Assembly: GCF_964656455.1 (NCBI RefSeq)
Contig: NC_135722.1
Coordinates: 48,068,628 to 48,132,627, forward strand
DNA: 64,000 nt
Reading direction: 5' to 3'
Source: Halichoerus grypus
Lineage: Eukaryota; Chordata; Mammalia; Carnivora; Phocidae
Part shown: positions 1 through 11,699 of the stretch, piece after piece
How positions within the stretch are numbered: position 1 is the first letter of the stretch
Layout: each line of letters starts with the position of its first letter
Notes under the pieces: model-generated
The model's database searches: none
Seen by the model: the letters and a program-made list of their open reading frames with translations, nothing else
Told to the model about the DNA's origin: nothing
Program-made: the position numbers and the translations under genes

Positions 1-699
1 TTCTTTCCCCAGTAGGGTCACAGCTGAGTCTGGATTCCCCAGTATTGATACACCAGCTATTTGGGAAAACCTGCAACCTCCCTTAATTCAGGGAGAGCTT
101 TTGTTGGCAAAGCTCAGAGCTTTCTGACCTGCTCTTCCTCACGGGACCTGGAGCCTAACAATCAGGCTAATTAGCCTTTTGTCAGCAGATTATGAGCATA
201 GGCATTTTCACTTCAAAACTGGGTGAACAAACCTGTCTTCTTCCCATGGCTTTGGGCCCAGATTAGAATCTGACTGGCTGTCAGCTAAGAGAAGGGCAGG
301 AGGTAGGAGCTCAGTGTGCACATGCGTGCGTGAGTGTGTGTGTGCGTCTGTGTGTATGTGTGGGGGGGCGTAGATGGTTAAACTTGAAGTCACTTAATTG
401 TGAACACCATGTGTCTTCCAGAGAAGCATTTTTTAGAATGCACGGTGTCAAACACCACTGCTCTCGGCTCATATATTGAAACTCCTTCATCCCCCCTCTC
501 CTTGTCAGCCCGCCGTCCTCTCCTTCCTGCCCTCCAACACCCTATCCCTCCTCTACCATTCCACATCCATCCGGTCAGCAGAGCGGCCTGGATATCACAC
601 CGAACTCCTCTCTCTCCTGGGCCTCCCATAAACCTCGGCAAGACTTTCTTCCCGCCCACCTCTCTACTTGCGGCCTCTCTACTCAGGCCTGAGCACGAG
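1..699. other. Unique intronic or flanking sequence with a TG-rich patch
   Basis: No exon or clear interspersed repeat was recognised. A degenerate TG/GC-rich alternating stretch lies at about 315-367 (TGCGTGCGTGAGTGTGTG), and C/T-rich sequence follows to 690. Open frames here are short and share no recognisable motif. Confidence 0.4.
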
Positions 700-1035
700 C
701 ACAGCTCACCCAGACCCTACAGCGGCGTCTGCCCCCAGCCTCATCCCTCTCGCCCATGCGCCTCCAGATGGGCGACGCGATCCTTTTGAAGCACAGATTT
801 GGGCATGCTGCAGCTCTTCTTAAAATCATTCCAAAGGCCCCTACTATCCCCAGCAGAAAGTCCAAATTCCTTAATGGATGAACAAGCCTGTCCCTCTGTT
901 TCGGGCCTCATTTCCACCCCCAAGGACCCTGTGTTTGAGTCATCCTGAACTCCCCTGCCCCAGGCACCAGCCCTCCGTCCACATCTCCATGCCTTTGAAT
1001 GTGTTCGTCCTTCCTCTCTTTGCTCGGCAGGAAGA
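700..1035 (+). repeat. L2 LINE 3' fragment
   Basis: Phrases typical of L2 3' sequence appear in order: AAAGTCCAAATTCCTTAATG, then GCCTGTCCCT, then a CTTTGAATGTGTTCGTCC segment. It is diverged. The borders are approximate. Confidence 0.6.
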
Positions 1036-1711
1036 TCCCTACCCATCGTGGGGAGCCCACCCCAGTGGGCCAGCATGTCTCTCTTTGGCCAGCCTTCTCC
1101 AGCCTTCTCCAGGCTCTTAACTGAGGAAGTCCTTATGCAGCAGGGCAGTCTTCTGGGCTCCCGTGAACTCAAACACCATCTGCAGACAGTGAAGGAAGCT
1201 GGTGCATCTGTGCTGGGGGCTCTAGAGAATTAGTGGCTTAAAGCAGTAAGAAGAACGTCTTCTGGGCTGAGTAGTCCTTGAAGACTCCCATGTGATTCAA
1301 AGGTCCTTTTCTTGCCCGTTATTCCCTTTCTTGCTTTCAAGCGTCTCCTCTGCAGCAGCAGCTGGAGCTAAAAGTTATTTCCCTGTAACAAAGCACAGCC
1401 TCCCCAAGGCCTTTGCTGGTAACACTCTGGTGTCTGCTGACGTGTGAGAGCAGCAACAGAACGGGGGTGGGGCAGCGGGCGCACTGTGTGGGACGGCTTA
1501 GGTTCTGCTGGACTCCGTGAGTGATGGCAGGATCCCAGATTTCCCCTTGTTATCCTGAGGGTGTAGGGCTCCCCTGAGTTACTATTTCTTTTGCTACCAG
1601 GATCTCTGGAGCCTTCTTCCTGATAAAAGGTTTAGTTCTAGGTATGCCCACATTCACACCATACTTTGGTTCCATACTTGAGAAGCAACGGAACTGTCAC
1701 ATTATTTTTAA
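1036..1711. other. Unremarkable non-coding sequence
   Basis: No exon, RNA gene or identifiable repeat was seen. Base composition is mixed, with a G-rich run near 1461-1480. Confidence 0.4.
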
Positions 1712-1726
1712 GTAGGATATGAGCCA

Positions 1727-1930
1727 GGACGCCTGGGTGGCTCAGTTGTTAAGCGTCTGCCTTCAGCTCAGGTCACGGTCCCAGGGTCCTGGGATTGAGC
1801 CCCGCATCGGGCTCCCTGCTCAGCAGGAAGCCTGCTTCTCCCTCTCCCACTCCCCCTGCTTATGTTCCCTCTCTCGCTGTGTCTCTCTCTGTCAAATAAA
1901 TAAATAAAATCTAAAAAAAAAAAAAAAAAA
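1727..1930 (+). mobile_element. Can-SINE, full length, intact target-site duplication
   Basis: It has the tRNA-like head GACGCCTGGGTGGCTCAG, a CT-rich middle, an AATAAATAAAATCT tail and about 18 A. It is flanked by a perfect 15-bp direct repeat GTAGGATATGAGCCA at 1712-1726 and 1931-1945. Confidence 0.97.
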
Positions 1931-1945
1931 GTAGGATATGAGCCA

Positions 1946-3416
1946 TTAGCGCCAATCCCAGGAGTGGCCCTTTTGCAACTTTAAGGAACATAAAACTTAA
2001 AACGCAAGTGCAAGGTCAGATTCTGTCACTCCCAGCTACTCACCTATGAATGCACTGTTGACTTCACCCTGCGGCTCCACATGGGGAGGCGGAACTGCAG
2101 CTCTGTGGCTGACCTATATGCCTCAAGATCCTGTGATGCCATCTTCCAGGGGCCTCAGCTGTCAACCCATTCCTGGACCTTAGGTGCTGAGGTGAGCCAA
2201 ACTCCCACACCCTTCGCCTCCACCACCAGATGGGCCCAGCCTGCCAAGCTAAAATCCTGCTTGGATCCTACCTCGATCCTAAAAGTCTGCTGAGAAGAGC
2301 TCTGCCATCATTCTAACAGAAGCCCGTCCTGATCCCTACCTTGGCTCTTGGCTTCTTGGTTAGAGGCTGAATCTGCAGCAATAGTCACTGCCACTGGAGG
2401 GCTCCACTCACCACCCGTGTGGAAGCTTCTAGAACTAAGAAGGGAGCACTCGATGCTCCACCTCAATATCTTAGTTACAGACACTTCGGGCTCCATGCCC
2501 ATCTTCCCCTCGTGAGTAGGTGTTGCCTGTCCCGATTTAGCTCTGCTCCTCAATGTGACCATGACTCCAGGCAACAGAGAGACAGAATGTAGATAAGGCC
2601 CAACTAAAAACACTCTGAATCCACTTCTCCACGCCCCCTTCAGAGACTTCATTAAGCATTAATATCAGGAAGGAAAATTCAGAATGTTTACATTGCTTAA
2701 TTTTAGTCAATCTGAATCTCTTTGGATGGCATTTTCTTGATTGGCTTTATGACCTTTTTCTAGTAAACTTTCTAAATCTGGACATTTACCATCAATATGT
2801 ACAGTATTTAAGCACACTCCGATCCTCAGCTACCTAGGGGGAAAAAATGTATCTTTGTTTTCCTGCCCCTCATTCATAACTGCTTCTCCTTCTAATAGTC
2901 TGAGCACAACTCACAGTAGTACACCCTAAACCTTAGAGTTAAAGTTGCACTTTGTAATTGCTCAGTGAGTTTTTTCCCGCATTTCTTTATTTCTAAGAAT
3001 CTGAATGATCAGTGTCATCACATTTCATGTTCTGGACTCGATTTGAAATGGGGGAAAATACGTAATTCTACCACTACTGATCATAGGCTTTGAACATACA
3101 ATTGAGCTCTAGCTCATAAATAAAAATAAAATAAATAAGAATGGGATTAAAAGATAATGTTACTGCTGCTAAAATACTGTTATCAAAAGAGTAGAGATTT
3201 TTATTTTCATTCTTCACAGAAGAATTGTAGTCCATGGTAGGGGCTATCAATGGGAAATGACAGGCATGTGACTGATCTTCATTCCTGAAGAACTTTGCCT
3301 TTATCAACCCAAGGAGCCGCCAGCAGATACAGAGCAGCCCACAGGTCCTTCAGGTCCCACAGGGTTTGAGTTTCCCTTTGCAAAATATGATACAAACACA
3401 AAAGGAAAGCAGTTTT
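1946..3416. other. Non-coding, no repeat recognised
   Basis: I see no exon. Part of 2640-2790 is AT-rich with several TTAAGCATTAAT/GCTTAATTTTAG-like homeodomain cores and looks non-repetitive. The rest is ordinary intronic-type sequence. Confidence 0.35.
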
Positions 3417-3427
3417 CCCCTAATTTT

Positions 3428-3632
3428 TTTTTCAAAGATCTCATCCATTTATTTGAGAGAGACAGAGAGAGAGAAAGAAAGAGAGAGAGAGAGAGAGAGA
3501 GAGCATGAGTGGGGGGGCAGGACAGAGGGAGAGGACAGAGGGAGTGCAGACTCCCTGCTGAGCAAGAAGCCCAATGTGGGGTTGATCCCAGGGCCCCGGG
3601 ATCATGACCTGAGCCGAAGTCAGGCACCCCTC
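3428..3632 (-). mobile_element. Can-SINE, reverse orientation, with GA microsatellite
   Basis: The tail poly(T) is at the left, an expanded GA tract lies at about 3454-3503, and the inverted head GATCATGACCTGAGCCGAAG...GCACCCC is at the right. A near-perfect flanking repeat CCCCTAA(T/C)TTT occurs at 3417-3427 and 3633-3643. Confidence 0.93.
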
Positions 3633-3734
3633 CCCCTAACTTTGTATAGTATTTTTGTGTCATTAAGAGCAGAGAGTCTCTCTTTTAGCCATGATTATTT
3701 CAACATGTGAGCTAAGCAACCAAACATCGATGAT

Positions 3735-3860
3735 GTTGCCTTAGGAAAACTTCACTCAATGTCTACCATGTGCCACGTACTTTGTTAGGTATTAGACATA
3801 CCATAGTGAGCAAGATAGAAGAGCTGATCTCATGGCAGCTTTGGGAATGGTTCTCTTCAC
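3735..3860 (-). repeat. L2 LINE fragment, reverse
   Basis: It contains the inverse of the L2 3' end: TCTACCATGTGCCACGTACT, then GTGAGCAAGATAGAAG, then CTCATGG. It is short and diverged. Confidence 0.55.
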
Positions 3861-4699
3861 TCCAAGGGAACACCAAATGGGTCAGGAGTGGGGTGGGTGT
3901 TTACCAACGTCCCAGATAAGATGTTTCTGTTTCAAACAACAGAAATCCTACCTCATATTGCTTACATAATAAAAGGAATTTATATGCTTACATATTCACA
4001 AGGGTCAGAGGTAACACTATGTTCAGGAAAGGCTTGATCCAGCAGCTCAACCATAGGATCAAGGGTCTGGATTCTTTTTCTTTCTGTGTTCTGCCATCCG
4101 TGTGACTGGCCTCATCCTAAGCCTGGATCTTTTAGAGATGCAAAAGGGCCATAGCTTCTTTGTTTACATCCAAGAGGAAAGAGAGCATCTTTGTCCAAGC
4201 ATTCACACCAAATGTTCTCCAATCTTCTCTGACTGAATCAGTTTATGCAGTGCTAATCCCCATGGTTGGCTTGACTAGTTTAGCCTGGGACCAGGTCATA
4301 GTTTCATCACTGGAACCAAGGATGGAGTCAGGCTCCCTAGAATCCCCAGTGAGAAATCAGAGCCTTCAGAAAGGAGGGCTGATGCTGGGGAGGCAACTAA
4401 TAAATGTTCACACTGTCTGTCGGCACCTGCAGAACTGGGCAAAATCCTTGTCAGCTCTCCTGCTTCTTATTCTTGGGGTGTGAGAACAAAATCCATCTAC
4501 CCCAAGACAGTTAACTGTCTATAGAATATGCTCTATGTTAACTTGACTTTACTATTCTACTATCTTCATTAACACAACTTTACTATTCCTAGAGACCTTT
4601 GCCAAGAGAGATAAAAGTTGCAAATAACATCATTGCTCATTACAGGGAGTTCTCAAAAGACCATTGGTTGGTTTTTCCTTAGCATCAAAAGACAAGTTT
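3861..4699. other. Non-coding, possibly an old interspersed repeat at 3915-4140
   Basis: TTTCTGTTTCAAACAACAGAAATCC followed by GGCTTGATCCAGCAGCTCAA resembles a common ancient mammalian repeat that I cannot name with confidence. No coding exon was seen. Confidence 0.3.
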
Positions 4700-4715
4700 A
4701 TACCCCAAAACTCTT

Positions 4716-4935
4716 TTTTTTTTTTTTTTTTGAGAGAGAGAGAGAGAGTGCACAAACGAGTGTGTACACGGGTGGGGGGCAGGAGGGGGAGGAAGAGGCA
4801 GAGGGAGTGAATCTTAAGCAGCCTCCACACTCAGCACGGAGCCTGACGTGGAGCTTGATTTCACAACCCTGAGATCATGACCTGAGCCGAAATCAAGAGT
4901 CAGACACTAAACCAACTGAGCTACCCAGGCACCCC
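4716..4935 (-). mobile_element. Can-SINE, reverse orientation, older copy
   Basis: A T18 tail is followed by GA and GTGTGTACACGGGTG variants and the inverted head ending GAGCTACCCAGGCACCCC. The flanking duplication TA(C/T)CCCAAAACTCTT lies at 4701-4715 and 4936-4950 with one mismatch. It is more diverged than the other copies. Confidence 0.93.
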
Positions 4936-4993
4936 TATCCCAAAACTCTTTGACTCTTGGCCTCATGATCCTCACCTTGCTGTGTCTACCTAA

Positions 4994-5040
4994 GCTATCA
5001 CATCAGTTCTTTTTTTTTTTTTTGCTATCACATCAGTTCT
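4994..5040. repeat. 17-bp direct repeat around a 13-nt poly(T)
   Basis: GCTATCACATCAGTTCT at 4994-5010 and 5024-5040 is a perfect direct repeat separated only by 13 T. This is the expected form of an L1-machinery insertion that carried nothing but a poly(A) tail, on the minus strand. Confidence 0.9.
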
Positions 5041-6449
5041 AACCAAGCTCCCCCATTCCGTACCAGGCAGGCAATAAACTCAGCTTTGCCCTATCAACAG
5101 TTGATCTGGTGATATTTGGGAAGCAGCATTCAACAGGCACAGCTGAAAGACTTCCAGGTTCAGTGGCCCTCCAGACATCCTCTATCCTCTGCCAAGATGC
5201 GCTACCCTTGGTCCAGGCCCCTTCACCCAGGAAGTTCCCTTTTACCCCCAGATATCACGTGGGGGTGTGGCTCTTTCAGAGGCTGGAAGGAACCATTCCA
5301 GTGAGTTTTGTCTGTGGGGGAAGAACTGGCCCATTGGCCCACCGTATAAACCATCACCTCTGAATGCCATTCTTGGAGATGGAAGATTGCTGAAGGCCCA
5401 AGCCCATTGTTAACCACTTTCTGATTTAATTACTATTCAAGTGTGCCGCAGATGCCCTCCAGGGCAGTGACTGCTGGGGCGAGGTCATTTTTGAATGAGA
5501 GGAGAGTCAAGATGCTGTTGACTTTTTGTTCAGGCAGAAAATGTTATTTTCTAACACATTATTATTATCTCTTATACCTCTAGTGTTACTCCCAAATGTT
5601 TCCATGTTTTGTATGATCACTATCTCTACAGATACTCGGAAGAATGCTGATTTTGCATCCCAGCTAAAGATGAGAAAATATTTAGTGTCTTTTTTTTTTT
5701 TTTTTTTTGTATAGCTAATTCAATACAAGAAAGAAGACTTGCTTGGGAACTACTGAGTGCTCTTGGCTTTGTTTGCTGACCATTTCCTCCACCAGCTGGA
5801 AATCCGATGCCTCATTAACACTAGCCATGCCTACTTGTCCAAACGACATTCTGGCTGCTTGTAACAATTGGCACAGATTCTAAAAGGCTTGTTAATGTTT
5901 TTTAGATCCCAAACATGTAGGATATTTTTATGTTCTTTGCAATTGGTTTTGTTTCAGTGGCCCTGCAGGCGTTTATGGATACTGGCATGCTAAATCTCAC
6001 CAATAAAAATAGTTTATTTTCTGAAAAAAAAAAAAAATCTCAATTATAAGTCCTTTATTTTGTCTAAAAAATACTTTTCTGGTACTTTTCTCTTTTTTAT
6101 TGTCACAGATAGGTGGAGCAAATCATTACACTGTATAAAACCTCTGCTAAAGTGTTTCCCTGGTGAGAAAAGCCAACTTATGGACTTATGTACTTGTCCC
6201 TCCTGATCAGTTCTCATTCAGGATGCATCTGTCTACCACTCGTCATAGACATCTTTGTGGTGTTTCTCCTTCCTCTGTCTGTTTCTTATAAAAGAAGACA
6301 CTGAAGTACTCTAGGATCCGGCCACCTCCATCAGCTTGAGGGGGTCCTTCATGATTTACTATGGTGCCTCATTACTGTTTTGAATATTTCTCAACTGCAC
6401 TCAAAATGTAAAGCTATCACCAGATGGCAGTTAAAAAAAAAAAGAAAAA
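5041..6449. other. Non-coding sequence
   Basis: No exon and no certain repeat. It contains T18 at about 5691-5708 and A14 at about 6024-6037, neither with an obvious SINE body. An AATAAA-containing AT-rich stretch lies at 5995-6060. Confidence 0.35.
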
Positions 6450-6868
6450 GAAACAATAACCTCAAAATGGAGTCACTTGTGCTAAAGCCCCATGTCAGCA
6501 AACCAAGACTTAATACCTAACCCAACTGCAGTTTCAACCTCTCCCAGGAATGTGACCTTTAACCAGCCAATCTGGACTTACCTGGTCAACTGGCATTTTG
6601 GCATCTAACCCCTCTTTTTGGTCTTTAGACCAATTGGCATCTAACCCCTCTCTTCCCCCAAAGGAAGGTGGTCTTGCCTGAAACAATCCACTCTGCTAGA
6701 ACAACTTCTTTGCTTGACCTCCTTCTGCCTACTGAAGTCTTTCTTTTTGTACAGCTCCTCAGAACTCCTTTCTATCTGCCAGATGGGATGCTGCCCAATT
6801 CATGAATCACTGGATAAAGCCAATAAATAAGATCTTTACATTTACTCAGTTGAGTTTCGATTTTTTAA
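6450..6868 (+). mobile_element. Probable solitary ERV LTR (class I-like)
   Basis: The segment has the layout of a gammaretrovirus-like LTR: a unique upstream part with CAGCCAATCTGGACT-type motifs, then CT-rich promoter-like sequence, then AATAAATAAGATCTTT (polyadenylation signal at 6822-6827), ending TTTTAAACA. An 18-bp phrase TTGGCATCTAACCCCTCT is repeated at 6598 and 6634. I saw no internal retroviral genes beside it. Family and exact ends are uncertain. Confidence 0.5.
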
Positions 6869-9800
6869 ACAGTGGGAACAAAGGGAGGAAATGACTTCTT
6901 CTCATATCCTTCTAAATGGAGAAAAGTTAATCAAAACTTGGAGCTTAATAAGGGCCATTTTCATTTGAACAGCCCACTGCAAATTCAGTGTCCGTACTGT
7001 TTACTTCTTGCTCTGAACTGACTTTGGACTCTGTCGAATGGAAAACTGTGGAACTCCAGAACTAAAGGAACTCAAATGCTTTCACTATATGTCTCATTCA
7101 TTCATTCTTTCATTCATTCATCAGTACTAATTCAATGCCTATGTAACAGAGGTAGTATTTCCATTCTGTGCAAATCATGTTGTTCCATGCAATGAATCAA
7201 TGCCACAGATTCCTATAAGCCAAGGGCAAATAACACAAGGTCAATCATCAGCGAGTCCCTCATGAAACAAGAGAAACAAGAATCTGGAAAGCTGGACCTT
7301 GTTGAGAGAAAAGAGATATACCTAAAATTCCAAATGTTCCCTGTACATGTTGAGAGGAAACCCTGGACATCTGAACATAAGGCATAAGTAGAGAGGAATT
7401 GTGCTAGATATAAAGGAAGTGTAAGCACAAGGAGTTAGGGGTCCCCCCCCAAAAGAAAGATGAGATATAGCTTCAGTGACCTAAGAGAAGTCATTTTAGG
7501 TCTCCAGCTGTTTTCCCTGATCTACCAGCACCAGCACACTTCTTGCAGAACTTCCTAGGAGGTGGCAGAATTACAAAGAAATGCAAAAACCACTAGGGTC
7601 TACCAGGCCAGGAAACAACAGCCCTGATCATATCAGAGACAATCAGTCACTGGGAAAACCGCCAGTGCTGTTTCAAAAGTAAGCAAGGCCCTGCCTTGGG
7701 CTCCAAAATAAGGAGCCCAGGACTTTAGTCAGTTTGTATTGCTCTCGCGCCCCAGGAGCATGCCCACAGCCCCTTCTCCTTGTCTGACAGTTACCTCTGC
7801 TTCACTATAACGTCAAAGTATCGGCCCCTAAAAGGAGCACAAGCTGTACTAACAAACATAGGATGAACGTATAGGCATGTTTTCTAAGTACGTCTGCACA
7901 CCCTGTGTCCGCCTTTACAAGCGAGGACAAAGCTCCCCTTTCCGAATAGTCATTCTGAACTTTATTGCATTTTATTTTTATCCTAAACTTTAAATAAAAG
8001 GAACCTGCTCATCCTTGCTTGGTGGGTGGGACGGGTCATAGCTTTGGAAGTTATTCCCTGTGATCTCCTTATTTGCTGCAAATGAAGTTTCCTTCACGTG
8101 ACAACTCCCCGGGGTGTAGTCTCCACCTGTAACTCACCAAGGAGCAAACTCACATTCGTTCAGTTACAGAAGTTTCCACCAGCTGGGAGGAGGAAGTGGA
8201 GAGCCTTTGGCAGAAGAGATAGGGAGAGGGGAAGAGTGGCTCTCAGGTGAGGTCCTGACCTCAGGCCCAAAATCTCAAGTTTTAGGTGGATTGAGGAGGA
8301 AGCTGAAGGCAGATGTGGCCCCAGTGTTTGGAGGGTGTGGAAAGGAGGTGACTGTTGGCTGACAGGGCTCAAGGGAGGTCCAGCAAGTGGGGAAGTGACC
8401 CCATACCAAGGGCTGCAAAGACTTCCCAGGCTTCCTAGGCTGGGCATCACAAGTGAGATGTGCGGTCAGACCTCAGAGATCTGTAGGGCTGGCAAGAGCC
8501 CAATTCGGGTCTGGTCAGCCTTGAAGGGGCCAAACTCCCAAGCAGCAATCGTGCCAGGCTTGTACTGTGAGGACAGGTCGCAAGTTCCATGAGCAGAGAT
8601 CCTCAGCACAGGCAGTGACAGTGGCGTCTGATGGCCAAAGACAAGAAGGACAATGTCCCCAGTGAGATGAAAGCACGCAGTCCGCCCCTGCCACTGGGCT
8701 TCCCTACACCTGGACACCAGCTTGGGAAGGAGGAAGGAGAAGAGGCCCCCAGGAAGAAGGGAAATCACTCTGGCAGAGAATGTGAACATGATATTTGACT
8801 GAATATTTAACCCAGAGAGACTGAAATAATCTAGAAAAGACCAGAAACATTAATGGGCAAGATCAAGTTTATGTTTTTTCCCTTACCAGGATGGTATTCA
8901 TTTTAGAGAATAAAGAAATTAACATTTTCTTACACTATTTTAATGTACTTTCAATGCTTCTTGTTCTCTCAATTCCCATCCAGAACAAGCATCTTGTTCT
9001 CTGAGACACTGAGGAGCCTTCTGTTGGATTATGTATGGGGGGAGGGGGGATGTCACAACATGGGGAAGAGAAGGTGCTAGCACATGGTCCTTCAGGTACC
9101 GACTCCTCATCTCCTCCATTGCTACCCCCTGACACACTCATTAGGCTTATGCTCAGCTCATGGACCCAGTTCTTGAGCCACCCCTTCAGAGGGCAAAGCA
9201 TGTGATCGCCAGCCTCAGTTCATGCCCTACTTACCAGAACTGGATTCACGGTATTTCCAAAGACCTGCGAGAGGGGTGCTATAGGCAGCTCAGGTCCCTC
9301 CTGCTTCTGAGTGGCAGCACTTTCCGGGGCTCTCCCTGTCCTGTCCCTCAGTCCACGATCCACCCCCCATCCCGCCCCCACAACCAGTCTCAGTTTCCTT
9401 CTCTGCTAGTCTAGTCCTCACTGGACCCAAGCCTTGCCACAGACCCAAACTCCTTTGATAGGAACCTGATCTCCTGCTTGGTTCTTTCCAGCCAACCCCT
9501 CCCCTTTCGGGAGGATCACTCCTGTTTCCTCAATTTTTTATAAATAACAATTTGCCCAAAGTGCTAGAGCCCCTGACTCGCTCACTGCACAATCTGGGTA
9601 GCAGTGGGGTTCCCCTGCATCAATCTCCCCATCCTGCCTGGGCCCTTCTCAGGACGTGGGAGTGAGCACGGGCTCACATTTGCTAAGACCTCTGACCTAC
9701 AGCAAATTGGGCCAGGGGAGACCCAACCAGGGCAATCAAATGGCTTCTCCCGGGAATGTGTGCACCTCGAAGACTCCAGGCAGGCTCTGCTGGGCACTTG

Positions 9801-11239
9801 ATGGATTCTATCCAGAGCTGCTTTCAAGGGCCTGCTCATGTAACTCCCAGGGGAGTCTGGGTAACTGATGTTTGCTTTAGTTCTACAGCTGTAAGTTTAC
9901 ACCTTTAAGGAGGCTCCAGAGGGTGGTAGATGAGTACTCTGCTCACGCCAGACAGGTGTACTATATCACACCTGTCCCTCAGTGATTGGGGTCCCTCAGT
10001 TGCATAGGGATTGCATAACTGAGTTGCAGGGGGCACTGGGCTCTGTGAGGTGGCCCTGTAGACCAGCAGACCAGCTGGGGGCAGAACCCCGTTAGCCTCA
10101 TATACATATATGCATGAAAGGCTGAGCTTGGAGAGAGGAGACTTATCCACACCTAAGCACAACTTGAGTAGGACTTTGGGGTTTAGAATCTTGTACTTCT
10201 GCCAGTCAGGATAATGTTGCTGATCCTCACTATATATTCTGATTGGATATTCTGTCTTCTCACTCTTTTAGAAAAGTAAAATTTTATTTAGCCAAATAGT
10301 GTCTGTGTCTGGTCTTCCCATGAGACCAGGTCACTACTTGTTAATGCAGAGGTTATGCGGCACTACAGTGGGAAGCCATGAAGACCTGGAGCTATTTTTA
10401 TTACTCTTGCTGGGGTTCATGATGGAGGCCAGCTCCACATGCAGGAGGGTGGAAAAGGTGCTGGGCTGTGGCCAGGCCAACACCATCTTCTCTGGGATAT
10501 ACCAAACAGGGGGCTGTGGTGGGAGCTCCAAGAGCTCCGTCACCTCCTGAGGCCCCATGGAGGGGCTGCTCCTGTCCCCAGGTCCCAGGCAGCCAGCTCT
10601 GGGGGAGTCTGCACAGCTTCCCCAGGCTTTGACATCATGGAGAGTAATGGGAACTGTACCGGCTGACCTTTGAGTGTGCAGTGAAGCCATCCAGAAACCT
10701 GCGAGAGAAATGGATTTTTGAACTCATTGGCTTTGAAGACTCCATCTGTCACCTGCCCTGGCAAGGTCAGGGTGTGTTGGATGCAGCCTGGAGTCGGCTG
10801 CCAGATCTCTGCGGGGCTCAGGGTTCAGTCCTAACCTGGTCCCTCAGCCCCCAGCAGTGAGGAGCTTCTGCCAGGTCAGCCTCCCTTTATACTAAATCCT
10901 GACTACCCCATATTCTTCCTCTTCCCTTTCTCTCATTCATTCATACACACATGCTTATGTACACACGCACACACACAGAACTGGGACTTAACTGCTGTTT
11001 TGTCTTCACACAGAACATTTAAAAGTTCGTAGAGAGTATAAGAAGAGAGGAGAAGAAACAGAACTTAAGTACGTGCATCTACGTCCAGTCATGCCTCAAA
11101 TGACCCCTTCCCCCATTCTGAGGTGATGGCTCCCCGGAATACAGGGGAGCCATCCAACTTCCAACCTCCCTTTTATCCTCTATGACAAACATTGTGGATG
11201 AGAGTCCCATGAGGACACATGGCAGTCCTTCCCAATGTG
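6869..11239. other. Long non-coding stretch, mainly unique
   Basis: No exon was recognised. A short CATTCATTCATT patch at 7090-7122 may be an L2 remnant. 8160-8780 is moderately GC-rich but its open frames have no recognisable domain. A CA-rich patch lies at 10946-10979. I cannot assign function to any of it. Confidence 0.35.
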
Positions 11240-11450
11240 GGACATACACAATCATGACCATGACGCAGAACCTTTCTTGTGCGCCTGCCACTGTGCTCCC
11301 CATCTATCCATCAGACCGTTTACTCCTCACAACCACCCTTGGGAGACAGACACTGTTATGGCCACTCCACAGATGAGAAAACTGACATTCAGACGGGGAA
11401 AAGCACACAACTTGTGAGAGGCAGCACAGGGATACCAATGTAGCTCCATC
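11240..11450 (-). repeat. MIR SINE, reverse
   Basis: It contains CACTGTTATGGCCACTCCAC, then AGATGAGAAAACTGACATTCAGACGGGG, then CACAACTTGTGAGAGGCAG, which is the inverse of the MIR core (inverse of CTCAGTTTCCTCATCTGT). It is strongly diverged. Confidence 0.7.
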
Positions 11451-11490
11451 CAAGTGAGTGCCTCCACCCATGGGCTCTGCTCTGTTGCCT

Positions 11491-11695
11491 CTGTCCTCAC
11501 AGCCGTCCGCAAAGCGCGGTGACCTCTCCCGTCCTGCTTTTCATCTCATCTGGTACCTGGGCCCCAATTCTGCTAGCTGCACGTTTATTTTTTCTGTCCT
11601 CACAGCCGTCCGCAAAGCGCGGTGACCTCTCCCGTCCTGCTTTTCATCTCATCTGGTACCTGGGCCCCAATTCTGCTAGCTGCACGTTTATTTTT
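11491..11695. repeat. Perfect 103-bp tandem duplication
   Basis: The unit beginning CTGTCCTCACAGCCGTCCGC and ending GCACGTTTATTTTT occurs at 11491-11593 and again at 11594-11695 with no internal mismatch. The period is 103 bp, the copies are GC-rich, and several CpGs are preserved in both. The only differences are at the outer edge, where the first copy has an extra T. Confidence 0.97.
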
Positions 11696-11699
11696 AAGA

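Noticed and set aside
5691..5708. Poly(T) as a second tail-only insertion
   Set aside because: No direct repeat flanks it.
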